From the NCBI GenBank assembly GCA_002296225.1, contig DBHR01000106.1, forward strand, positions 26,287-31,316: DNA of 5,030 nt, in the 5' to 3' direction. Positions 1-5,030 of this stretch are shown piece by piece. Within the stretch, counting starts at the first letter, position 1, and the number at the start of each line of letters is the position of its first letter. A model generated the notes under the pieces. That model had not been told where the DNA came from. It searched no databases and saw only the letters and a list, made by a program, of their open reading frames with translations. Source of the DNA: Acidobacteria bacterium UBA823 (GTDB taxonomy: Bacteria; Acidobacteriota; Vicinamibacteria; Vicinamibacterales; UBA823). The translations under genes were made by a program, and so were the position numbers.

Positions 1-135
1 GGGAAAGGCCCTGGCGAGCCGCACCCGCCAGCGTTTGCGACGTTTGAAGACGGTTATCGAGCGAACTGCATTGTGGACGCAATCCTGGCTAGTTCGAAGG
101 CTGGTGGCGTCTGGACCCAGGTCGAGAGTGGGTAG
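1..135 (+). CDS. Gfo/Idh/MocA-family oxidoreductase, C-terminal end (5' truncated)
   Basis: The reading frame is open from the first base to a TAG at 133-135 and gives 44 residues. The piece includes HPPAFATFEDGYRANCIVDA followed by a short helix and the ending GGVWTQVESG. This is the look of the extreme C-terminus of NAD(P)-dependent Gfo/Idh/MocA oxidoreductases, where a phrase like 'F.DGYRAN.I.DAI..S...G.W..V' closes the second domain. The Rossmann domain, the catalytic lysine and any signal peptide lie outside the window, so substrate, cofactor and location cannot be judged. It lies 45 bases upstream of the isomerase gene on the same strand with no obvious terminator between them, which suggests co-transcription. 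Family assignment rests on a short stretch and is probable rather than certain. Confidence 0.72.
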   Translation, partial: GKGPGEPHPPAFATFEDGYRANCIVDAILASSKAGGVWTQVESG

Positions 136-180
136 CGGAGCGAGTCCTACGAGTTTGATGCGAAAAACGAGGGTATCGAC

Positions 181-1143
181 ATGAAGCTGGGTGTGTTCAC
201 CGTCCTGTTTGGTCACCTGTCCTTTGATGAGGCGCTTAAGAAGATTAAGGCCGCTGGATTAGAAGCCGTCGAGATTGGCACGGGCTGCTATCCAGGTGAC
301 AGCCACATCGAGCTGGATGGTCTGTTGGGTGATGCGTCGATGGCCCAGGACTATCGACACAAGATCGAGGACCACGGACTCACGATCAGTGCGCTCTCAT
401 GCCACGGCAATCCCCTGCACCCGAAGTCGTCGATTGCGATGAACGACGACGAGGTGTTCCGGAAGACGATTCGACTGGCGGAACGGTTGAAGGTGCCAGT
501 CGTTGTGACTTTTTCTGGCTGTCCTGGTGACTCTGATACCGCAAGCTACCCTAACTGGGTCACTTGCCCGTGGCCGCCTGACTTTCAAGATGTTCTCTCA
601 TGGCAATGGGAAAAAAAGACTATTCCGTATTGGAGCGATGCCTCGAAGTTCGCGGTTGAGCATGGCGTGAAGGTGGCACTCGAGCCCCACCCTGGCTTTG
701 TTGTGTACAACGTCGAGACGGCGCTCAAGCTACGGGCAATCGTGGGGGACAGCCTCGGCGTGAACTTTGATCCGAGTCACTTCTTCTGGCAGGGGGTCGA
801 CGTGCCGGCTGCAATTCGGGCGCTCGGCCAGGCGATCTTTCATTTTCACGCTAAGGACTCAGCGTTGGACCCGCAGAACGTAGCTCTCAACGGTGTCATC
901 GATGGTAAACCCTACACTGAGATGGCTGATCGTGCTTGGATGTTTCGAACCGTGGGCTGGGGGCACGACCTCCTGGTTTGGAAGCAAATCGTGAGTGCGT
1001 TGCGTCTTGTGGGCTATGACTACGTCATCAGCATCGAACACGAGGACGCACTCGCGTCCCTTGACGAAGGGCTGATGGGGGCGGTGGACATCCTAAAGCG
1101 AGCGATTCTGAGAGAGCCACCGGTTGAGGCCTGGTGGACCTAG
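181..1143 (+). CDS. Sugar phosphate isomerase/epimerase family protein (xylose isomerase-like TIM barrel)
   Basis: This 320-residue protein belongs to the AP-endonuclease-2/xylose-isomerase-like TIM-barrel superfamily, which includes IolE, YcjR-type 3-keto-glycoside epimerases and hydroxypyruvate isomerases. The expected divalent-metal site is complete: Glu168 in ALEPHPG, Asp197 in NFDPSH, His223 in HFHAKD and Glu286 in SIEHED. His200 and the early CHGNPLHP stretch (74-81) are likely substrate-side residues. A long loop rich in Trp, Pro and Cys (about 111-150, beginning FSGCPGDSD) is the distinctive part of this subfamily. No signal peptide is visible, so it should be cytoplasmic. The ATG at 181 is chosen because GAGGG at 169-173 sits 7 bases upstream and the length suits the family. 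It follows a Gfo/Idh/MocA gene and faces the dehydrogenase operon, which suggests a role in inositol or keto-sugar metabolism. The family is secure. The exact reaction is not, because isomerase, epimerase and lyase activities all occur in this fold. Confidence 0.93.
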   Translation: MKLGVFTVLFGHLSFDEALKKIKAAGLEAVEIGTGCYPGDSHIELDGLLGDASMAQDYRHKIEDHGLTISALSCHGNPLHPKSSIAMNDDEVFRKTIRLAERLKVPVVVTFSGCPGDSDTASYPNWVTCPWPPDFQDVLSWQWEKKTIPYWSDASKFAVEHGVKVALEPHPGFVVYNVETALKLRAIVGDSLGVNFDPSHFFWQGVDVPAAIRALGQAIFHFHAKDSALDPQNVALNGVIDGKPYTEMADRAWMFRTVGWGHDLLVWKQIVSALRLVGYDYVISIEHEDALASLDEGLMGAVDILKRAILREPPVEAWWT

Positions 1144-1157
1144 GGGCATTTGGCCAG

Positions 1158-1191
1158 GCGGCGTCTTCAGAGATGCGATGAAAGACGCCGC
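1158..1191. terminator. Inverted repeat between convergent genes, candidate bidirectional terminator
   Basis: GCGGCGTCTT at 1158-1167 is perfectly complementary to AAGACGCCGC at 1182-1191. This makes a 10-bp, mostly GC stem with a 14-base loop. It sits in the 62-base gap between the stop of the plus-strand isomerase (1143) and the stop of the minus-strand GMC gene (1206), where a shared terminator is expected. Neither side has a clear run of T after the stem, and the loop is longer than in classic intrinsic terminators. It may instead work with Rho or as an mRNA 3'-end stabiliser. Confidence 0.5.
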
Positions 1192-1205
1192 GGTCTTCCC
1201 GATGA

Positions 1206-2894
1206 CTAAAGCCGACTTGCGCGAAATTCCTCGACAAGAAACTCGCACGCGCGGGTCGCAAGTGCCATGAATGTAATGGTAGGGTTCTGGCAGGCTGACG
1301 ATGGATAGCCTGACCCGTCCATGACGAACAGGTTTTTAACGTCGTGCGCCTGTTCGTAACCGTTTAACACCGATGTTGCGGGGTCAAGGCCCATTCGCGC
1401 CGTGCCCACCTCGTGAATTGCCAATCCAGGAATGGAGATATCCCGGCGAACTTCGATATCCTCGACGCCGGCCGCTCTGAGCATTTCCTCGGCCGCGTCG
1501 GCCATGTCAGCCACCATTCGCTCTTCGTTTTCGCCGTAGGCGGCGCTGATGTGCAGCACTGGAATGCCCCAGGCGTCCACGTGGGTTTTGTCTAGTTCGC
1601 AAAAATTCTCATACCGAGGGAGATGCTCACCAAACCCGCCGATCGAGATGGTCCAGGGCCTGGACTCACGCACCTGTTGCTTGAACTCTGCGCCGAAGCC
1701 CGCAATGTTGATGGCGTGGCCCCACTTCACCAGGTTCGCGCTGCCCTGGTATCCGTAGCCGCGGAGGAAGTCAGGATGACGGTCCTCCAAGTTCCGAAAC
1801 CGGGGAATATAAATGCCATTCGGCCGTTTACCGCGCGTGTCAGGAACGTCCTTCAGCACGGGTAGCACGCCAGAGGCCCCCCCGCCTGTAACGTGATCCA
1901 TGAGGTAGTGTCCAAGGACACCACTCGAGTTACCAATGCCGGTCGGATAGCGAGTCGACGTCGAGTTCAACATGATGCGGGTCGATTCAAGCGTCGAAGC
2001 GCACAGAATTACGACCTTCCCGAAGATCTCGCGTTGAGTTCTACTTATCCGGTCGACGTAATAGACACTGCGGCACTTGCCACCGTCGTCCACCTCCACA
2101 TGGCTCGCCACGGCGTTCGGAATAAGCGTGAGGCGACCGGTCGCTTCAGCCGCGGGGAGGCTGGAGGACACGCTGCTGTAATACGACCCTGTGCGACAGC
2201 CGCGCGAGCACGGCCCGCAGTAATGACATTTCGGCCGACCGTTAAGGTCTTCCGTCAGAATAGCGCAGCGACCGATGGTCAGAGTTCGGCCAAACGCGTC
2301 GTCGATCGCTCGTTTAAGAATTTCCTCGCCACAGGTGAGTGCCATTGGAGGCAGGAATTGGCCATCGGGCAATTGAGGGAGGCCTTCGGCTTGCCCGCTC
2401 ACGCCGATGTAACGCTCTGCGATGTCGTAGTAGGGCGCGAGAGTGGCGTAGTCGACCGGCCAGTCGATACCGAAGCCGTCGTGGGAAGCCGGCTTCAGGT
2501 CGTAGTCGCTGAGTCGATAGGTTTGCCGCGCCCACATAATCGACCTGCCGCCGACGTGCCTACCGCGGATCCAATGAAACGGGCGGTCGGATGGCGTGGT
2601 GTAGGGGTGCTCGGTGTCGTCAATAAACAGGTGATTCGTGTATTCATCGCACTGATAGCAGAGCGACTGCACGGGCTGACGCGCTTGGCGTTCCTCAGTG
2701 CCGAGCCGACGGCCCCGAAATGGCATGTCGAATGGTCGTTTGTGCTCGGTGTAGTCCACCTCGGGATCAAGTTTTCGGCCCGCCTCGAGGACGGCAACGG
2801 TAAGGCCGGCCTCAGTGAGTTGCTTGGCAGCCCATCCCCCGGTTGCGCCTGACCCGACGATGACGACGTCGTACTGCTGGTCTTGTGCGGACAT
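1206..2894 (-). CDS. FAD-dependent GMC-family oxidoreductase, glucoside/hexose 3-dehydrogenase-like catalytic subunit
   Basis: This 562-residue flavoprotein of the glucose-methanol-choline family opens with the FAD-binding Rossmann motif GSGATG (14-19) and the ribose-binding acid of LEAG (Glu37). A second family block, GRHVGGRSIMW, spans 111-121. The C-terminal domain has the catalytic pair expected of GMC enzymes: His494 in AIHEVGTARMG and Asn537 in NPTITFMALA. A cysteine cluster, CHYCGPCSRGC (Cys223, 226, 229, 233), matches the kind of motif that holds a 3Fe-4S cluster in membrane FAD-glucose dehydrogenase catalytic subunits. It has no signal peptide of its own, but the gene just upstream encodes a Tat-targeted small subunit, so co-export is likely. 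The start is set by AAGGA at 2901-2905, 6 bases before the ATG. Likely role: oxidation of a sugar or glycoside hydroxyl, perhaps at C3, with electrons leaving through the Fe-S centre. The family is certain. Substrate and position of attack are inferred from the subunit pairing. Confidence 0.93.
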   Translation of the reverse strand: MSAQDQQYDVVIVGSGATGGWAAKQLTEAGLTVAVLEAGRKLDPEVDYTEHKRPFDMPFRGRRLGTEERQARQPVQSLCYQCDEYTNHLFIDDTEHPYTTPSDRPFHWIRGRHVGGRSIMWARQTYRLSDYDLKPASHDGFGIDWPVDYATLAPYYDIAERYIGVSGQAEGLPQLPDGQFLPPMALTCGEEILKRAIDDAFGRTLTIGRCAILTEDLNGRPKCHYCGPCSRGCRTGSYYSSVSSSLPAAEATGRLTLIPNAVASHVEVDDGGKCRSVYYVDRISRTQREIFGKVVILCASTLESTRIMLNSTSTRYPTGIGNSSGVLGHYLMDHVTGGGASGVLPVLKDVPDTRGKRPNGIYIPRFRNLEDRHPDFLRGYGYQGSANLVKWGHAINIAGFGAEFKQQVRESRPWTISIGGFGEHLPRYENFCELDKTHVDAWGIPVLHISAAYGENEERMVADMADAAEEMLRAAGVEDIEVRRDISIPGLAIHEVGTARMGLDPATSVLNGYEQAHDVKNLFVMDGSGYPSSACQNPTITFMALATRACEFLVEEFRASRL

Positions 2895-2900
2895 AGACGT

Positions 2901-2905
2901 TCCTT
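2901..2905 (-). promoter_or_regulatory. Ribosome binding site of the GMC gene, overlapping the upstream stop codon
   Basis: Read on the minus strand, AAGGA lies 6 bases before the GMC ATG. Its first two bases are also the last two of the small-subunit TAA stop (2906-2904), giving TAAGGA. Ribosomes finishing the small subunit therefore stop on the initiation site of the large subunit, which suggests translational coupling and balanced production of the two partners. Confidence 0.7.
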
Positions 2906-3494
2906 ATGCCTTGTGCTCGGGATGTTGACACCCCAGCTTGTTGTCGAACATTAACGCAGCGTTGTCGTCGAGTTCTTGTAGCATGCCAATTCTCGACGTG
3001 TAGTAGCCGGTAACGGTGAGCGACTTCATCGCTTGGAAGAACTCAATCCCAACGCGATCGCCTGGCGTGTCGTTCTTGGGCGAACTGAGCACGGTCAGGA
3101 GTGCCGTCTGCTGTTTGGTTGAGGCCGCGGCGAAAGTCGCACCAAATAAGTCTTCGCTGCGCTGATTGAGCCACTGTAGGCCGCCGAGGAATCGGTCGCG
3201 GGCGAGTGTCGGTGCGTCCCGCAGGATCGTGTCGATGTAGTCGACGACACCTGCGTTGCGGGCCCCTGCTGTATCAGTTTCCGGAATGATGAGGTCGCTG
3301 AGCAGGGCGACGGCGTCGTGTTGCTCTTGGGTAAAGATGGAGGAGTCAGCATCCGACTGTGGTGCGCCCGTCGAACCGTGGGCATCGGCGACCTCGGTTA
3401 ACATCGTGACCCATAACGGTAGGGCAGCGGCGCCGGCACTGGCGGCAGTTAGGGTTTTGAGTGCGTCGCGGCGGTTGATTCCGCGTAGGTCCAT
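2904..3494 (-). CDS. Gluconate 2-dehydrogenase subunit 3 family protein with Tat signal (small subunit of the GMC dehydrogenase)
   Basis: This 196-residue protein starts with a twin-arginine signal: NRRDALKTL (Arg8-Arg9), a hydrophobic Ala/Leu-rich stretch to about residue 33 and a plausible cleavage site after ADA (36-38). The mature part has the hallmarks of gluconate 2-dehydrogenase subunit 3 / hexose-dehydrogenase gamma subunits: LLSDLIIPETDTAGARNAGV (64-83), a Tyr-rich VTGYYTSRIG stretch (161-170) and a C-terminal LGCQHPEHK. In characterised dehydrogenases of this type the small subunit is needed for export and maturation of the signal-less flavoprotein, which fits the GMC gene only 9 bases downstream. 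The ATG at 3494 is preferred over an in-frame ATG at 3614. GGGAG lies 6 bases upstream of it, the Tat signal starts exactly there, and the extra 40 residues would bury the signal and resemble no part of the family. It is the first gene of a two-gene operon transcribed away from the Tat-tagged oxidoreductase. Confidence 0.92.
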   Translation of the reverse strand: MDLRGINRRDALKTLTAASAGAAALPLWVTMLTEVADAHGSTGAPQSDADSSIFTQEQHDAVALLSDLIIPETDTAGARNAGVVDYIDTILRDAPTLARDRFLGGLQWLNQRSEDLFGATFAAASTKQQTALLTVLSSPKNDTPGDRVGIEFFQAMKSLTVTGYYTSRIGMLQELDDNAALMFDNKLGCQHPEHKA

Positions 3495-3500
3495 GTTGTT

Positions 3501-3505
3501 CTCCC
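3501..3505 (-). promoter_or_regulatory. Ribosome binding site that decides the small-subunit start
   Basis: On the minus strand GGGAG (inside CGGGAG) stands 6 bases before the ATG at 3494-3492. This supports the short 196-residue form with an N-terminal Tat signal over the longer reading frame that begins at 3614. Confidence 0.7.
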
Positions 3506-3544
3506 GTTTTGAGTCGAGCCTGTCAGAATTGCCCACGGCGATGA

Positions 3545-3574
3545 ATTTTAGTGTAGATCTGAATCTGCATGCAA
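3545..3574 (-). promoter_or_regulatory. Candidate sigma70-type promoter for the dehydrogenase operon
   Basis: On the minus strand TTGCAT (3574-3569) and TAAAAT (3550-3545) are separated by 18 bases. The -10 box matches TATAAT at five of six positions; the -35 box matches only the first three bases of TTGACA. It would start transcription near 3538, leaving a leader of roughly 45 bases before the small-subunit ATG. The match is modest and promoter rules in the likely host phylum are poorly known, so this is a guess supported mainly by location. Confidence 0.3.
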
Positions 3575-3579
3575 AAGGG

Positions 3580-3593
3580 ACTGCGTGCGCAGT
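3580..3593. promoter_or_regulatory. Perfect inverted repeat in the divergent intergenic region, candidate operator
   Basis: ACTGCG (3580-3585) and CGCAGT (3588-3593) are exact reverse complements separated by TG. The site lies just upstream of the candidate -35 box for the minus-strand operon and within the region serving the plus-strand oxidoreductase. A dimeric regulator bound here could control both directions. The half-sites are only 6 bases, so a chance origin is possible. Confidence 0.35.
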
Positions 3594-3623
3594 AAGATAC
3601 CGTTCGAAAACCAATAGAAAGCA

Positions 3624-3633
3624 CTACCGGTAG
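3624..3633. repeat. 10-base perfect palindrome next to the oxidoreductase RBS
   Basis: CTACCGGTAG is its own reverse complement. Its last two bases are the first two of AGGGGG (3632-3637), the ribosome binding site of the gene starting at 3645. A protein bound here, or a small RNA fold, could affect expression of that gene. The rest of the 150-base divergent gap (3495-3644) also holds TGCATGCA at 3566-3573, and no open reading frame of its own that looks real. Confidence 0.3.
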
Positions 3634-3644
3634 GGGGCACAGAA

Positions 3645-5024
3645 ATGACGACGACGCGCGCGTCGAGGCGAGAATTTTTGAAGATGGCGGCGGTCACTGG
3701 CGCAGCAGCCGGAGCGGGTCGACGCGTTACGGGCGCCGAGGCAAATGCAGAGAGCTGGCGGCGGGTGGGTAAGCAGGTCTCGCCAAATGATCGAATTCAG
3801 ATTGCTCTCATTGGCGCTGGCGGGCAAGGCCAGTATGACACCCAATCAGCGCTGGAGATTCCTGGAGTGGAGTTGATCGCTTCGGCTGATGTCTACGACG
3901 GCCGACTTGTCCACGTGAAGGAACGGTTTGGGGCGGATGTCGACACGACGCGAGACTACACTGAAATCTTGGCTCGTGATGACGTCGACGCCATCATTAT
4001 CGGCACGCCAGACCACTGGCACAAACAAATTGCGATCGAGGCAATGGATGCCGGGAAGGACGTTTACGTCGAGAAGCCGATGATACAGAAGGTTGAGGAG
4101 GGAGCCGAGCTGGTAGCGGCACAAACACGGACTGGACGGATTCTGCAGGTGGGAAGCCAGCGTGTCAGTTCAGTGCTGTATGAGCACGCGAAGCAGATTT
4201 ATGAAAGTGGACGGCTTGGCGAGTTGAATATGATTGAGGCGTGGTGGGATCGTAATTCCGCGGTAGGGGCCTGGCAATATACGATTCCCCCTGATGCTTC
4301 ACCCGAGACCGTGGATTGGGCGCGATTCCTTGGTGCAGCGCCGAGCCGGTCGTTCGACGCAAAACGCATGTTTCGATGGAGGAACTATCAGGACTACGGA
4401 ACGGGCGTGGCGGGCGACCTCTTCGTCCACCTCTTCTCCGGATTGCACTACATTGTTAGTGCTATTGGTCCAACGCGCGTCTTTGCGACTGGAGGGCTTC
4501 GGTACTGGAAAGACGGGCGTGATGTGCCTGATGTGATGCTGGGTTTATATGACTACCCGGCAACGGATTCGCATCCGGAGTTCACACTAGCCTTGCGGGT
4601 CAATTTTGCCGATGGCGCCGCCGGGGGGAGTGGGTTTCGATTTGTTGGCTCGGACGCAGTGATGAGCGTTGGTGGTTCCGTCGGCCTCACGCGGCGAGCG
4701 CGGCAGCAGTCGCCGGGCTATTCGATCAACACATTCCCTAACGCGATGCAAAATGAGTTCCTCGAGGACTACAAACGGCAATATCCGAACGCGGAGCGGG
4801 AATTAACTCCTCAGGCTGACGAGGTCTTTCGAGCCCCAAATGGCTATAGCGACCAGGTTGACCATTTCGGGAACTTTTTCGCGTCGGTCCGAAGTCGGGA
4901 ACCGGTAATTGAGGATGCGGCCTTCGGCTTCCGCGCGGCGGGTCCGGCCGTCCTGTCCAACGTTAGCTATTTCGAGAAGAAGACAGTGCACTGGGACCCT
5001 GAGAGTATGCGAGTGACCGGGTGA
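3645..5024 (+). CDS. Tat-targeted Gfo/Idh/MocA-family oxidoreductase
   Basis: This 459-residue NAD(P)-dependent oxidoreductase begins with a near-consensus twin-arginine motif, SRREFLK (Arg8-Arg9), followed by an Ala/Gly-rich stretch to about residue 32. The nucleotide-binding Rossmann motif is GAGGQG (57-62). The family's catalytic lysine is Lys144 in EKP (143-145), and Asp258 and His262 in GDLFVHL are the expected acid/His pair in the second domain. The C-terminus closes with the family's usual helical end, around DHFGNFFASVRSREPVI (406-422). Length is normal for the Tat-tagged branch. The start is set by AGGGGG at 3632-3637, 7 bases before the ATG. As in Zymomonas glucose-fructose oxidoreductase, a Tat-exported member may carry a tightly bound cofactor and act in the periplasm. 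It is divergent from the dehydrogenase operon, so a shared control region is likely. The substrate is probably a sugar, keto sugar or cyclitol but is not shown by the sequence. The hydrophobic part of the signal is weak, so it may be uncleaved. Confidence 0.93.
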   Translation: MTTTRASRREFLKMAAVTGAAAGAGRRVTGAEANAESWRRVGKQVSPNDRIQIALIGAGGQGQYDTQSALEIPGVELIASADVYDGRLVHVKERFGADVDTTRDYTEILARDDVDAIIIGTPDHWHKQIAIEAMDAGKDVYVEKPMIQKVEEGAELVAAQTRTGRILQVGSQRVSSVLYEHAKQIYESGRLGELNMIEAWWDRNSAVGAWQYTIPPDASPETVDWARFLGAAPSRSFDAKRMFRWRNYQDYGTGVAGDLFVHLFSGLHYIVSAIGPTRVFATGGLRYWKDGRDVPDVMLGLYDYPATDSHPEFTLALRVNFADGAAGGSGFRFVGSDAVMSVGGSVGLTRRARQQSPGYSINTFPNAMQNEFLEDYKRQYPNAERELTPQADEVFRAPNGYSDQVDHFGNFFASVRSREPVIEDAAFGFRAAGPAVLSNVSYFEKKTVHWDPESMRVTG

Positions 5025-5030
5025 TGTCCG

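Noticed and set aside
612..618. A dnaX-like slippery heptamer, A AAA AAG, in frame within the isomerase gene
   Set aside because: A -1 shift would end the protein about 13 codons later (TGA at 657-659) and lose most of the metal site. No stimulatory structure was identified, and the Glu-Lys-Lys encoded here is simply part of the protein.
1028..1261. A 77-codon minus-strand frame spanning the convergent junction
   Set aside because: It overlaps the ends of two real genes, has no recognisable motif, and runs across the hairpin.
1893..2852. A 319-codon open frame on the plus strand inside the GMC gene
   Set aside because: It lies wholly antisense to a clearly conserved flavoprotein, its translation is Arg/Val-rich without any recognisable motif, and no ribosome binding site was noticed before it. 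Long antisense frames are common opposite GC-rich genes.
3529..3557. A possible plus-strand promoter, TTGCCC and TGTAGA 17 bases apart, for the gene at 3645
   Set aside because: The -10 box matches the consensus poorly and the start would leave a leader of about 80 bases; the evidence was too weak to annotate.
3495..3614. A 40-residue N-terminal extension of the small subunit from the ATG at 3614
   Set aside because: It would place the Tat motif deep inside the protein, and the internal ATG at 3494 has a good RBS at the right spacing. The extension also covers the palindromes and the candidate promoter.
3256..3633. A 125-codon plus-strand frame overlapping the small subunit and intergenic region
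   Set aside because: It is antisense to a well-supported gene, has low-complexity Ser/Arg/Ala composition and ends at the palindrome before the oxidoreductase RBS.

Overview
The window carries five protein-coding genes of a sugar-oxidation locus from a moderately GC-rich Gram-negative-type bacterium. The combination of a GMC flavoprotein, a Tat-targeted gluconate-2-dehydrogenase-subunit-3-like protein, a sugar isomerase/epimerase and Tat-tagged Gfo/Idh/MocA oxidoreductases is typical of Acidobacteriota and similar environmental phyla (Verrucomicrobiota, Planctomycetota, Gemmatimonadota). Acidobacteriota is my best guess, from gene content and protein style only. No RNA genes, insertion sequences, CRISPR arrays or long repeats were seen.

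Layout. (1) 1-1143, plus strand: the last 44 codons of a Gfo/Idh/MocA-type oxidoreductase, then a 320-residue TIM-barrel sugar isomerase/epimerase with an intact four-ligand metal site, probably one transcript. (2) 1144-1205: a 62-base convergent gap with a 10-bp GC-rich inverted repeat that could stop transcription from both sides. (3) 1206-3494, minus strand: a two-gene operon, promoter-proximal small subunit (196 aa, Tat signal) followed after 9 bases by a 562-aa FAD-dependent GMC oxidoreductase with a cysteine cluster. (4) 3495-3644: a 150-base divergent intergenic region with palindromes and a weak candidate promoter. (5) 3645-5024, plus strand: a full-length Tat-tagged Gfo/Idh/MocA oxidoreductase, whose stop codon overlaps a possible start of a further gene at the window edge.

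How the parts may work together. The minus-strand pair resembles the catalytic and small subunits of FAD-dependent hexose/glucoside-3-dehydrogenase. Such enzymes oxidise the C3 hydroxyl of sugars or glycosides in the periplasm and pass electrons to a cytochrome. The small subunit has the only export signal, so the flavoprotein would be carried through the Tat pore with it. The isomerase/epimerase and the Gfo/Idh/MocA enzymes are the partners expected for handling 3-keto sugars (epimerisation, isomerisation, NAD(P)-dependent reduction). This pathway is an inference from families and context. The substrate cannot be read from the sequence, and no cytochrome c, 3-keto-glycoside hydrolase or transporter is present in the window.
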